64,000 nucleotides of DNA. Origin: Thalassocella blandensis (lineage in GTDB: Bacteria; Pseudomonadota; Gammaproteobacteria; Pseudomonadales; Cellvibrionaceae). The notes beneath the pieces were generated by a model. The model did no database searches. It saw only the letters and a list, made by a program, of their open reading frames with translations, and was not told the origin of the DNA. The translations under genes and the position numbers were made by a program. The stretch lies in the NCBI GenBank assembly GCA_902141825.1, contig CABFPG010000004.1, forward strand, positions 310,001-374,000. The letters run 5' to 3'. Positions 55,640 to 64,000 of the stretch are shown here, piece by piece (within the stretch, counting starts at the first letter, position 1; each line of letters starts with the position of its first letter).

Positions 55640-56641
55640 CTATTTCAAAGGCTTAGCAGCGGCAATCCAATCCAGGGTCAACTCCTCGACCACCATCGCA
55701 GGATTGAGATTTGACGGGCCCAGAAGCTGTGCTTTTTTTGCACAAAGTTTGTCTCGCATTGCGTAGAGCACTTTAGTCGACGCCATTTTCATCCGCCCAA
55801 CTAACGCTTCGTATACTTTACCGACAGGCTTGTCGGCAACCTGGAATGCCAGAGTCGCATCTATGCCCAGCAACATTACCCCTAAAATAAACAACGGGTC
55901 CTGATTTCCCCATTTTTTCGCAAAAATCATAGGTTCGGTTTTACCGTCGACAATATCAATCAAACCTTTAATTAATTCAGCTCGCTCTTCAAGAATTGCA
56001 GAGTCTTTCCAGTCTTTCACCAACAGAGGCGCACCACCGGCTTCACTCAACAATTCCTGTGCTTCCGCTGCATCATCAAACCCAACATCACTCAACCAGG
56101 ATAAGGCCTGAGCCGCATCGGGGACAGGAAGATTAATGAGTGCGCAGCGGCTGCGAATTGTGGGTAACAGCCGGCTTAATTGTTTGGTCACAAGGATGAA
56201 TACCGTTTTACCCGCAGGTTCCTCCAGATTTTTCAGCAAGGCATTGGCAGAGTTGGTGTTCATATCTTCTGCTGGATACAAAATAATAATTTTATAGCCG
56301 CCCTGCTGGGCTGTCTTCCCCACAAACCCGCTTATTTCCCGGATCTGGTCTACTTTGATTTGCTTGCCTTTTTCCTCGGCCGTAACAACCATTAAATCCG
56401 GATGAGTTCCCGCATCCAATAAATGACAGGCTTTACATTTACCGCAAACAAGCTTTTCCGAGGGAGACAGGCATAACATATACTGTCCCATAGCGGTAGC
56501 TAAGGCCTCAGCACCGAACCCCTCCTGACCACAAATGAGAAATGCATGAGGAACACTGCTGTTTTCATTGCGCTTAATGAAATCATCCCACAGTTTTGTC
56601 TGCCATTTATAAGGCGGCATTGGTAAAATAGCATTTGCCAT
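55640..56641 (-). CDS. holB: DNA polymerase III delta' subunit HolB
   Basis: Clamp-loader subunit. PPYKWQTKLWDDFIKR leads to the degenerate Walker A ICGQEGFGAEALATA (no GKT), typical of delta', and the zinc ligands in EKLVCGKCKACHLLDAGTHPD. SGFVGKTAQQGGYKIIILYPAEDMNTNSANALLKNLEEPAGKTVFILVTKQLSRLLPTIRSRC includes the SRC motif. The 333-residue length is normal. The gene starts after a divergent 85-bp spacer shared with the RluA-family gene. Confidence 0.95.
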   Translation of the reverse strand: MANAILPMPPYKWQTKLWDDFIKRNENSSVPHAFLICGQEGFGAEALATAMGQYMLCLSPSEKLVCGKCKACHLLDAGTHPDLMVVTAEEKGKQIKVDQIREISGFVGKTAQQGGYKIIILYPAEDMNTNSANALLKNLEEPAGKTVFILVTKQLSRLLPTIRSRCALINLPVPDAAQALSWLSDVGFDDAAEAQELLSEAGGAPLLVKDWKDSAILEERAELIKGLIDIVDGKTEPMIFAKKWGNQDPLFILGVMLLGIDATLAFQVADKPVGKVYEALVGRMKMASTKVLYAMRDKLCAKKAQLLGPSNLNPAMVVEELTLDWIAAAKPLK

Positions 56642-56726
56642 ATCGTTGTTTTAATCTTATCTGGTTAACCAACGTGCAAAACACACGTTAAATTCAATCA
56701 ATACACTCAATTCATTATTGCCGTTA

Positions 56727-57425
56727 ATGTCAGACTCACATAACACAGACAAATCAAAAGAAAGCCATGCTCAAAGCGGGCAACCGCAGAACAGTGATGT
56801 GATAGACACCGTTTACAAAGACGACGACATCATAATCGTCAACAAACCCTCAGGGTTGTTATGTGTGCCCGGCCTGAGCGAGCCGGACAATCTTTTTGAT
56901 CGGGTAAAATCGCTGCACCCCAATGCCAGAGTGGTTCACAGGCTGGATATGCCCACTTCAGGCCTGATTATTTTCGCTCTCCATTACGAAGCGCAAAAAG
57001 CACTGGGCAAAGCATTTGAAACCCGAAAAATCAATAAAACCTATTCTGCATTCCTGCACGGAGAACTAGCTGCCAGCTGCGGAGAAATTCACTCCCCTAT
57101 CATATGTGACTGGCCACAGCGCCCAAAACAAAAAATTGATTGGCTAAACGGCAAACCTGCCATTACTTTTTTCCAGCGCATTCATGTTGATCGAAGTAAG
57201 AATTATACCGCGGTGCAACTTACACCCCACACAGGAAGAACTCATCAGCTGCGTGTGCACATGATGCAAATTGGGCATCCGATTCTGGGTGATAATTTCT
57301 ACGCAGACGATATCGCGAGAGATGCCTCCCCTCGCCTTTGTCTGCACGCAGAAAAACTCGTATTTTCACACCCTATGACGCAAGAACCACTCAGCATTTC
57401 AACGCCTGCAGGTTTTGCATGCTAG
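56727..57425 (+). CDS. RluA-family RNA pseudouridine synthase
   Basis: Converts a uridine in rRNA or tRNA to pseudouridine. The catalytic HRLDMPTSGLIIFA contains the Asp; IIIVNKPSGLLCVPG, INKTYSAFLHG and LTPHTGRTHQLRVHMMQIGHPILGDNFY are the other family blocks. It has no S4 domain. At 232 residues from the ATG it is of the short RluA/TruC type; the subfamily cannot be fixed. The ATG is chosen over a TTG three codons upstream. It is inserted against the direction of the tmk-holB cluster. Confidence 0.9.
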   Translation: MSDSHNTDKSKESHAQSGQPQNSDVIDTVYKDDDIIIVNKPSGLLCVPGLSEPDNLFDRVKSLHPNARVVHRLDMPTSGLIIFALHYEAQKALGKAFETRKINKTYSAFLHGELAASCGEIHSPIICDWPQRPKQKIDWLNGKPAITFFQRIHVDRSKNYTAVQLTPHTGRTHQLRVHMMQIGHPILGDNFYADDIARDASPRLCLHAEKLVFSHPMTQEPLSISTPAGFAC

Positions 57426-57452
57426 CTCGTGCAAAGCGGATCAAACTGAAAA

Positions 57453-58076
57453 CTAAATGCGTACCAAGCGCTCCAACTGCGCCGAAATATCATGCTGAAC
57501 ATCAGCCAAACCCTGTCCGGCATCAATCACAATATAACGATCAGGCTCCTGCGCCACCCGCTCTAAATAGCCCTGTCGCACTCGCTCGAAGAATTCAATT
57601 TTTTCATTTTCAAATCGATCAAGATCACCGCGCGCCTGCGCTCGCTGCAGCCCGATCGCCACATCAATATCCAGATAAAATGTTTTATCTGGATGCACAC
57701 CCTGCTGAACCAAGGACTCCAACTCGGTAATCAAATTCAATTCCAGGCCGCGCCCAAACCCCTGGTATGCGAAAGTCGCATCAGTGAAACGGTCACAAAG
57801 AACCCATTGTCCCCGCTCAATTGCTGGCAAAATTACCTCGTGCAAATGCTGTGCTCGTGCTGCGAACATTACCAGCAGCTCTGCCATCGGGTTAAAATTT
57901 TCTTCACGATTTTTTAAAAGCACATAACGCAGCTCTTCTGCCAGCGGAGTGCCGCCTGGCTCTCGCGTATGAATAACATCGATATTTTTTTGCTTTAACC
58001 AGGCTTTAATAAAAGCGATGTTAGTAGATTTACCAACCCCTTCAGAACCCTCGACTGTAATAAACTTGCCTTTCAT
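57453..58076 (-). CDS. tmk: Thymidylate kinase
   Basis: Phosphorylates dTMP to dTDP. The P-loop TVEGSEGVGKSTN is near residue 8; the DR-x motif is WVLCDRFTDATFAYQGFGRGL and the lid region follows (QARGDLDRFENEKIEFFERVRQGYLERV). The 207-residue length is normal. It follows mltG by 25 bases and converges on the pseudouridine synthase gene. Confidence 0.96.
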   Translation of the reverse strand: MKGKFITVEGSEGVGKSTNIAFIKAWLKQKNIDVIHTREPGGTPLAEELRYVLLKNREENFNPMAELLVMFAARAQHLHEVILPAIERGQWVLCDRFTDATFAYQGFGRGLELNLITELESLVQQGVHPDKTFYLDIDVAIGLQRAQARGDLDRFENEKIEFFERVRQGYLERVAQEPDRYIVIDAGQGLADVQHDISAQLERLVRI

Positions 58077-58101
58077 TGCTCTATCTTTAATTTACACTTT
58101 T

Positions 58102-59166
58102 CTACTGTTCATCTGACTTTTCATCGAGCGATTTGCGCTCGGGAGAAGAGCGATAATCTTTACGTCGTTTTTTCTGGTATTGATTAACTGCATTAATATG
58201 CTCGTCAAGCGTCGCAGAAAACTGGTGCGTACCATCACCTTTTGCAACAAAATACAGAGCATCTCCCTCCTCGGGGTGCAGCGCCGCATAGATCGCGCCT
58301 CGCCCAGGCATGGCAATTGGCGTGGGCGGTAAGCCGCGAATCACATAGGTATTGTAAGGCGTATCTGTACGTAAATCTTTACGCGTAATATTGCCATTGT
58401 AGAGATCTCCCATACCATAAATCACGGTCGGGTCAGTCTGCAGGCGCATGTTCAGCTGAAGCCGTCTTACAAAGACACCCGCAATTTCTTCACGCTCATG
58501 AGCGACACCCGTCTCCTTCTCGACAATCGACGCCATTATCAGAGCTTCGTATGGGTTGCTATACGGGAGCCCTTCTGCACGCGCCTCCCACTCCTGCTCC
58601 AACATTGCCTGCATTTTTTTATACGCGCGAAATAAAATACTCAAATCACTATCCCCAGCCACATACTGATATGTATCAGGGAAAAACCAGCCCTCGGGGT
58701 GTTCGATATCCAAGCCACGGGCATGTAACTGGATCAGCTCTTCACCGGGCACCAACTGTTTCGACAGTTTCTCCTGTTGATGCAAAGTATTCACAAAGTC
58801 CTTAAATGTACTACCTTCCACGAGCGTTACGTGATATTTCACCACATCTGAAGACAATAGTTTGCGTAATACAGCGACGGGCGACTCATCGCCCTGCAGC
58901 ACATACTCACCGGTTTTCAAACCCGTCTGTTTAGTGGCACGAGCATACCAAACCCATATTGTTGGCCAGCGCAATACACTTAACTGCTGAAGGTCATTTG
59001 CAACTGAATAAAGTGAAGCGCCCTTGTTAACGGTAAACACAAACTCTTCGTGCTCAACCTGATGAGGGGTGTATAGCCAATGCCAAAAATACATGGATGT
59101 AGCGGCCATCGTCGCCACCATCCAGAAAAATAACACTGCAAAAATTTTTACGACTTTGGTATTCAC
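58102..59166 (-). CDS. mltG: Endolytic murein transglycosylase MltG
   Basis: An inner-membrane anchored lytic transglycosylase that trims nascent peptidoglycan. One N-terminal helix (VVKIFAVLFFWMVATMAATSMYF) is followed by a LysM-like region and the YceG catalytic domain with ASIVEKETGVAHEREEIAGVFVRRLQLNMRLQTDPTVIYGMG (the catalytic Glu in EKE) and NTYVIRGLPPTPIAMPG. The start is a GTG inside GTGTGA, sharing four bases with the pabC stop, so they are translationally coupled. Confidence 0.94.
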   Translation of the reverse strand: MNTKVVKIFAVLFFWMVATMAATSMYFWHWLYTPHQVEHEEFVFTVNKGASLYSVANDLQQLSVLRWPTIWVWYARATKQTGLKTGEYVLQGDESPVAVLRKLLSSDVVKYHVTLVEGSTFKDFVNTLHQQEKLSKQLVPGEELIQLHARGLDIEHPEGWFFPDTYQYVAGDSDLSILFRAYKKMQAMLEQEWEARAEGLPYSNPYEALIMASIVEKETGVAHEREEIAGVFVRRLQLNMRLQTDPTVIYGMGDLYNGNITRKDLRTDTPYNTYVIRGLPPTPIAMPGRGAIYAALHPEEGDALYFVAKGDGTHQFSATLDEHINAVNQYQKKRRKDYRSSPERKSLDEKSDEQ

Positions 59167-60032
59167 ACTGTCTCAGCCAAATATTGTTGTAATTTATTTT
59201 GAAACATCATGCCGTACTGCTCATCATCAAACTGAATTGTTGATGATTGATGTTTTATTTTCCCAATCGGCACAATGCCTTTGATGGCATTACACATAAA
59301 AGCACCATCAAAATCATCCAGTGCAGCAACAGAAACATCCTGCTCCACAACCTTAAACTGGCATTGTTCAGCCAACGTATTTTGAATAAAGGTGCGCAGC
59401 ACGCCGACAACACCGACCTGTTTTAAACACGGCGTATAAAGCTGTCTGTTAGCGGCACGAATAAAAAACACGTTACCATGCATTGTTTCAATGACGTTTT
59501 GCCGAACATCCAGAAACAGCAGCTCTTCCTCAAAAGGAGATGTCTCCTCTAAGGCGGCGGCAATATAATTCAAGCGATTTAAATGCTTGAGTCCCGCTAG
59601 CACAGGCATATCATACAAAGGTGTTCGCGCAACCCTCAAATCCAATTGTCTGGCACGGTTACTGAACAATTCTTTTGTTGGCGTAAACGCAAAGTAAATA
59701 TTCGCCTCATCCTGAAGATCAGGATAACATCCCACGCCCTTTTTGCCGCGCGAAACAATAATTTTCAAGCGACCGTAACTCGCATCCACCTCAGCCAAAA
59801 AGGTTTGCAATTGTTGACGTAAATTATCGAGGTTCAGATTTATTTTGAGACGTGCACAAGAGGAGTTCAAACGCTCTAAATGCAAAGCGAGAAATGGAAT
59901 TGAAGATTGGAAATAGGCGATGGTTTCAAATACGCCATCGCCAAAAGAAAGACCTCTATCACTAGCCAGATCTGCAGGCTTTACACACTCGCCGTTAAAC
60001 CAAAAGAACTGCGTGTTATTCATGGCCTGCAT
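59163..60032 (-). CDS. pabC: Aminodeoxychorismate lyase PabC
   Basis: PLP enzyme that makes 4-aminobenzoate and pyruvate from aminodeoxychorismate, completing the route begun by PabB. DRGLSFGDGVFETIAYF is the opening signature, with the PLP lysine in LAGLKHLNRLNYIAAALE and FNVFFIRAANRQLYTP-like strands later. The 289-residue length is normal. The start may be at 60032 or three codons later, as neither has a strong ribosome site. Between fabF and mltG it keeps the usual cluster order. Confidence 0.93.
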   Translation of the reverse strand: MQAMNNTQFFWFNGECVKPADLASDRGLSFGDGVFETIAYFQSSIPFLALHLERLNSSCARLKINLNLDNLRQQLQTFLAEVDASYGRLKIIVSRGKKGVGCYPDLQDEANIYFAFTPTKELFSNRARQLDLRVARTPLYDMPVLAGLKHLNRLNYIAAALEETSPFEEELLFLDVRQNVIETMHGNVFFIRAANRQLYTPCLKQVGVVGVLRTFIQNTLAEQCQFKVVEQDVSVAALDDFDGAFMCNAIKGIVPIGKIKHQSSTIQFDDEQYGMMFQNKLQQYLAETV

Positions 60033-60037
60033 CGGCT

Positions 60038-61273
60038 TTACTGAAACTTTTTAAAGATCAGAGACCCGTTGGTACCACCAAAACCAAATGAATTACTCAA
60101 TGCAGCGTCAATTGCCATTTCCTGTGCAGTATGAGGCACAAGATTCAAATCACAACCTTCATCTGGATTATCAAGATTAATCGTGGGCGGCGCCACTTGA
60201 TCACGAATCGCGAGCACACTGAAGATCGCTTCAATGGCTCCTGCCGCGCCTAACAAATGCCCCACCATGGATTTGGTAGAACTCATCGCCAGTTTATAGG
60301 CATGATCACCAAAAACATTTTTAGCGGCATTACATTCGGCGGTATCACCAGCGGGAGTAGAAGTACCATGCGCATTAATATAATGAATACTTTCTTTACT
60401 GATCTGTGCGTCAGCAATAGCATTTAACATGGACTGCTCTGCTCCGACACCAGACGGGGAAGTAATGTGGTAAGCATCAGCGCTTGTGCCAAACCCAACC
60501 AGTTCGGCATAAATTTTTGCCCCGCGCGCCTGAGCGTGCTCCAGACTTTCAAGCACTAGAATACCCGCACCATCTCCCAAGACAAAACCGTCACGATCTT
60601 TGTCCCAGGGGCGGCTCGCACCCTGAGGATTATCATTACGTTTGGACAGCGCTCTCGCAGCGCCAAAGCCGGCTATGCCAACAGGGGTCGTGGCCATTTC
60701 AGCACCGCCAGCCACCATAACATCCGCACTGCCATAAACAATTTCACGCGCAGCAAGACCCACGCAGTGAGTGCCGGTTGTACAGGCGGTAGAAACTGCA
60801 AGATTGATCCCTTTCAGCCCGTACCGGATAGACAGATTACCGGCAATCATGTTGATGATTGCGCCGGGAACAAAAAAAGGAGAAACACGACGAGGACCTT
60901 TTTCATTCACAGTGATGGCAGTCTCTTCAATAGACCCCAATCCCCCAATTCCAGAACCCACAATACATCCGATGCGAGAAGCATTTTCCTCAGTCACTAC
61001 AAGACCGGAATCTTCCATCGCCTGCACACCAGCGGCCATACCGTACTGGATGAACGTATCCATTTTACGGGCTTCTTTAGCTTCCAGGTATGGTGAAACA
61101 TCGAAGTCTTTTACAGATGCGCTAATTTGCGTTCCAAAAGCAGAAGCGTCGAAAGAGGTAATCGGGCGAATACCGCTGACACCATTTAAAATCGCGTTCC
61201 ATGTACTTTCAACATCATGGCCAACCGAACTCACCATGCCAAGGCCAGTTATTACAACACGTTTACGACTCAC
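60038..61273 (-). CDS. fabF: 3-oxoacyl-[acyl-carrier-protein] synthase II FabF
   Basis: Elongation condensing enzyme of fatty acid synthesis. The catalytic triad is Cys164 in [12 protein letters not shown], His302 in [11 protein letters not shown] and His339 in [27 protein letters not shown] starts the thiolase fold. I place the start at a GTG at 61273 with GGAGG five bases upstream, giving 411 residues, family length. The frame can be extended only to a TTG at 61285, which overlaps that ribosome site. Confidence 0.96.
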   Translation of the reverse strand: MSRKRVVITGLGMVSSVGHDVESTWNAILNGVSGIRPITSFDASAFGTQISASVKDFDVSPYLEAKEARKMDTFIQYGMAAGVQAMEDSGLVVTEENASRIGCIVGSGIGGLGSIEETAITVNEKGPRRVSPFFVPGAIINMIAGNLSIRYGLKGINLAVSTACTTGTHCVGLAAREIVYGSADVMVAGGAEMATTPVGIAGFGAARALSKRNDNPQGASRPWDKDRDGFVLGDGAGILVLESLEHAQARGAKIYAELVGFGTSADAYHITSPSGVGAEQSMLNAIADAQISKESIHYINAHGTSTPAGDTAECNAAKNVFGDHAYKLAMSSTKSMVGHLLGAAGAIEAIFSVLAIRDQVAPPTINLDNPDEGCDLNLVPHTAQEMAIDAALSNSFGFGGTNGSLIFKKFQ

Positions 61274-61424
61274 TTCTGCCTCCAAGATTAGGTTGCTCTT
61301 ATTTTGACGGTCTATTCAATTCAGACATTGCTCAATACACGCTTTCGATTGAGCAGAATATTTTTGATGTAATTGTAACTGAACGTACCGAAGGGCAACT
61401 AGGTAATACACTGATACATAAAAT

Positions 61425-61458
61425 AAAAGCCGTACTATGTAGCATAGATACGGCCTTT
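61425..61458 (-). terminator. Intrinsic terminator or attenuator between acpP and fabF
   Basis: The arms AAAGCCGTA and TACGGCCTTT, with additional inner pairing CTATG/CATAG, form a hairpin, followed on the minus strand by TTTTATTTTA. It lies 30 bases after the acpP stop and would raise acpP over fabF expression. Confidence 0.75.
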
Positions 61459-61489
61459 AAATAGATTTCAACTGAAAAGCGAGCTTAAA

Positions 61490-61726
61490 TTAAGCTAGGT
61501 TCTCGTTGATGTAATCGATCGCCAACTGAACAGTGGTAATTTTTTCAGCTTCTTCATCAGGAATTTCTGTTTCGAATTCCTCTTCCAAAGCCATGACTAA
61601 TTCAACCGTATCAAGAGAGTCTGCGCCAAGATCTTCTACGAAGGAAGCTTCGTTTTTAACTTCTTCTTCTTTAACACCCAGTTGCTCTGCGACAATTTTC
61701 TTAACGCGTTCTTCTATGCTGCTCAT
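61490..61726 (-). CDS. acpP: Acyl carrier protein AcpP
   Basis: Carries growing acyl chains on 4'-phosphopantetheine. The attachment site is Ser37 in [19 protein letters not shown]. The 78-residue highly acidic helical protein is of standard length. It lies between fabG and fabF in the conserved order; a terminator-like hairpin separates it from fabF. Confidence 0.97.
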   Translation of the reverse strand: MSSIEERVKKIVAEQLGVKEEEVKNEASFVEDLGADSLDTVELVMALEEEFETEIPDEEAEKITTVQLAIDYINENLA

Positions 61727-61925
61727 AATCGTTATTAACTCCTAAATATGTTCTTTTGTGAAGCCGTACTTGCAGGTGATTAAGCCGACAGAATGTCCAA
61801 AAATTAACTTATGGATTTGGTCCGGCTTTCACGTGCGCGCATTTTAACTCGTATTTAACTGCTTTGTAACGCTTGAATCTTAAAAAAATTGAATTTTTTC
61901 TAAAAAAAGCATTAAAAACAATAGC

Positions 61926-62669
61926 TTAGCTCATGTACATCCCGCCATTTACGTGCAGTGTTTCGCCTGTAATATAGCTGGAATCATCACTCGCCAAGAA
62001 TTTTACAACTTTCGCGATTTCCTCAGGCAAGCCTAAGCGACCAAGAGGAATTGCACTCAACATTGTATTCTTTTGTTCATCCGTTAAAACTTCTGTCATA
62101 TCCGTGTCAATAAAACCCGGTGCCACTGCATTCACAGTAATATTTCGCGACCCAACCTCTTTCGCCAGAGATCGCGCAAAACCGCTAACACCCGCTTTTG
62201 TCGACGCATAATTAGTTTGTCCAGCATTTCCCATCTGGCCAACCACAGATGAAATATTGATGATTCTACCCCATCGTGCTTTCATCATACCGCGCAGACA
62301 TCCTTTACTCAGGCGAAAAATAGCACTTAAGTTAGTATTAATTACATCAAACCACTCTTCATCACTCATACGCATTAATAAATTATCTTTGGTAATGCCA
62401 GCGTTATTGACCAAAATAGTGGGTGCTCCGAACTTTTCCTGCACATCTTTCAGCAGCTGCGCAACAGAATCTGCGTCCGTTACATTGAGAACCATCCCCT
62501 CACCTGCAATGTTCTTCTCTTTAAAACGTGCAGAAATTTTCTCAGCTCCAGCCGCAGAAGTCGCCGTGCCAATCACAGTAGCGCCTTCAGCACCCAATGT
62601 ATCTGCGATTGAAGCACCAATGCCGCGGCTTGCGCCTGTTACCAATGCAATTTTATTTTCAAAAGACAT
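61926..62669 (-). CDS. fabG: 3-oxoacyl-[acyl-carrier-protein] reductase FabG
   Basis: NADPH-dependent reductase of the fatty acid cycle. The short-chain dehydrogenase motifs are TGASRGIGASIA (cofactor), NNAG, and the catalytic Ser141, Tyr154 and Lys158 in NISSVVGQMGNAGQTNYASTKAG. The C-terminal ASDDSSYITGETLHVNGGMYM is typical. The 247-residue length is normal. The spacer to acpP is about 200 bp and AT-rich. Confidence 0.96.
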   Translation of the reverse strand: MSFENKIALVTGASRGIGASIADTLGAEGATVIGTATSAAGAEKISARFKEKNIAGEGMVLNVTDADSVAQLLKDVQEKFGAPTILVNNAGITKDNLLMRMSDEEWFDVINTNLSAIFRLSKGCLRGMMKARWGRIINISSVVGQMGNAGQTNYASTKAGVSGFARSLAKEVGSRNITVNAVAPGFIDTDMTEVLTDEQKNTMLSAIPLGRLGLPEEIAKVVKFLASDDSSYITGETLHVNGGMYMS

Positions 62670-62698
62670 TTAATTACCCCTGTTTATTTGCTAACTGC

Positions 62699-63649
62699 TT
62701 ATTTAGTAGCTACGGACTCTAACGTCGCATTTAAAGCATCAACTGAGTCTGTGGTATATGAATTTATCGAACGATCAATACGCTTGGACAGACCGGTCAG
62801 TACTTTTCCTGCTCCACATTCAACAGCGGTATCTACGCCATTTTTCACCAGGAACTGCACACACTCAACCCATCGCACTGCGCCATATATTTGCTGAATC
62901 ATAATATCTTTGATTTTAATCGCGTCCGATTCCAATCCCGCAGTTACATTGTGTACCACACCGATTTGCGGTGTATTAAACGTGGTCGTTGAAATCTGCT
63001 CTGCCAGTTTTTCAGCGGCAGGCTTCATCATTAAGGTATGAAACGGTGCACTTACTGGAAGTGGCAACGCTCGCTTAGCACCAGCCTCTTTACACGCTGC
63101 GATAGCTTTTTCAACGGCACCCGCTGCACCAGCAATCACTAACTGGCCTGGAGAGTTGTAGTTTACTGGCGCAACAACAGCACTATCTGTTTGTATATCT
63201 GCGCAGATATCTTCAACCACGTTATCATCCAGCCCGATAATAGCGGCCATCGCACCTTCGCCCTGCGGCACGGCTTCCTGCATGTAACGACCGCGAAGCT
63301 GCACCAGTCTCACCGCATCTTCAAAAGCCACCACACCAGCACACACCAATGCAGACCACTCACCCAGACTATGGCCAGCAACAAAACTCGGTACTACATC
63401 TGTTTTATCCTGCCAAACACGCCATAAAGCCACACTGGCGGTTAACAACAACGGCTGGGTAATTTCAGTTTGATTAATTTTTTCTTGGGGACCTTCCTGC
63501 GCAAGCTGCCAAAGGTCATAACCAAGCACTTGTGAAGCTGCGGTAAAAGTAGACTTTACAATCTCGTTATCAGCATATTCAGACAACATGCCAACAGTTT
63601 GCGAGCCTTGGCCAGGAAACAAAAAGGCCAAATTTGCTTGTTTATTCAT
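62699..63649 (-). CDS. fabD: Malonyl-CoA:ACP transacylase FabD
   Basis: Loads malonyl groups onto ACP. LFPGQGSQTVGM is the first signature, the active-site Ser94 lies in AGHSLGEWSALVCAG, and the catalytic His is in VSAPFHTLMMKPA. The 316-residue length is normal. It starts after a short spacer from plsX and precedes fabG by 29 bases. Confidence 0.96.
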   Translation of the reverse strand: MNKQANLAFLFPGQGSQTVGMLSEYADNEIVKSTFTAASQVLGYDLWQLAQEGPQEKINQTEITQPLLLTASVALWRVWQDKTDVVPSFVAGHSLGEWSALVCAGVVAFEDAVRLVQLRGRYMQEAVPQGEGAMAAIIGLDDNVVEDICADIQTDSAVVAPVNYNSPGQLVIAGAAGAVEKAIAACKEAGAKRALPLPVSAPFHTLMMKPAAEKLAEQISTTTFNTPQIGVVHNVTAGLESDAIKIKDIMIQQIYGAVRWVECVQFLVKNGVDTAVECGAGKVLTGLSKRIDRSINSYTTDSVDALNATLESVATK

Positions 63650-63696
63650 GTTTCACCTATTTCGTGCACGTTAATTATTAAAATTTTAAACTGACG

Positions 63697-64000
63697 TTAA
63701 ACTGTCTGAGCCAGACAATTTTGAATTTTTTCCGGTATTTGCGCTTCTACCTGCTGCACGGCAGTTGCAAGCGCTTGATAAAACCCGAAAGGGTCCGCCC
63801 CTCCGTGACTTTTCACCACTATTTTCTTCAATCCTAAAAATGCCGCACCATTATACTTGGACGGATTAAAACGATCGCGCCAACCTTTTAACGAAAAACG
63901 AATAAAAATACCCAGGAATTTCCGCCAGATATTTTTAGAAAACTCCTCTCGCAAACTCGTCAAAATAAAATCAGCGGCACCCTCACTAACCTTCAGCGCC
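63697..64000 (-). CDS. plsX: Phosphate acyltransferase PlsX, C-terminal part (cut by the window edge)
   Basis: The visible C-terminal 100 residues read ALKVSEGAADFILTSLREEF, then FNPSKYNGAAFLGLKKIVVKSHGGADPFGFYQALATAV, the conserved PlsX end. The frame stays open across 64000, so the gene continues to the right. PlsX makes acyl-phosphate from acyl-ACP for phospholipid synthesis and normally precedes fabD. Confidence 0.93.
   Translation of the reverse strand, partial: ALKVSEGAADFILTSLREEFSKNIWRKFLGIFIRFSLKGWRDRFNPSKYNGAAFLGLKKIVVKSHGGADPFGFYQALATAVQQVEAQIPEKIQNCLAQTV

Noticed and set aside
56718-56726. TTG start for the pseudouridine synthase
   Set aside because: The ATG three codons downstream is a better start and no ribosome site favours the TTG.

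Overview
The window reads as one contiguous stretch of a marine-type Gammaproteobacterium chromosome. The order of the flagellar/chemotaxis genes (flhA-flhF-fleN-fliA-cheYZAB-motCD-parCP-cheW) and of mnmA-hflD-purB, and the grouping of fabD-fabG-acpP-fabF-pabC-mltG-tmk with holB-pilZ-tatD, match the pattern known from Pseudomonas, Cellvibrionales and related orders. A Cellvibrionaceae-like host is my inference from gene order and protein style. No rRNA, tRNA, CRISPR array, insertion sequence or phage module was seen.

Layout. 1-2600: nadB (+), then a BamE-like lipoprotein gene (-). 2666-19335 (all minus): a polar-flagellum and chemotaxis block running from flhA down to cheW and a DUF2802 gene. 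It includes the ParC/ParP polar array-positioning pair and a CheA whose linker carries a repeated acidic motif. Two sigma-54-type -24/-12 elements can be read, one before flhA and one before parC. 19873-28823: an accessory region with a transglutaminase-like/TPR protein, a divergent response regulator, a DHp-plus-receiver protein with no kinase ATPase domain, a TonB-dependent receptor behind a repeat- and hairpin-rich leader, a multi-TM/GAF histidine kinase, and a LuxI-fold (FeeM/exosortase-acyltransferase-like) acyltransferase whose gene overlaps the kinase gene. 29401-37336: mnmA, hflD, purB, roxA, a GNAT protein, a Rieske protein and pabB. 37708-41952: thrH and a sulfur-assimilation group (cysH, a CxxC mini-redoxin, cysB, a TauE/SafE permease). 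41993-54095: uspA, 5'-nucleotidase, a D-cysteine desulfhydrase-like enzyme, an orphan yajC, two paralogous AraC-type regulators, a 1.4-kb gene-poor stretch, bcp, mdh, dUTPase, a PAP2 phosphatase and a glycosyltransferase. 54185-64000: the tatD-pilZ-holB and tmk-mltG-pabC-fabF-acpP-fabG-fabD-plsX cluster, with an RluA-family pseudouridine synthase gene inserted in the opposite direction between holB and tmk; plsX runs off the end.

How the parts work together. The minus-strand block at 2.6-19.3 kb makes and places a polar flagellum and its chemosensory array: FlhF/FleN set site and number, FliA drives late genes, MotC/MotD form a second stator, CheA/W/Y/Z/B signal, and ParC/ParP position the arrays. 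The most unusual part is 21.6-28.8 kb. The acyltransferase keeps most residues that define acyl-homoserine-lactone and N-acyl-amino-acid synthases and is coupled by overlap to a membrane histidine kinase. Two atypical phosphorelay proteins lie 3 to 6 kb away across a TonB receptor. This could be a self-contained acyl-signal synthesis and sensing module. A second pattern is short tandem repeats (8-17 bp units, up to 30 bp) in many intergenic spacers.
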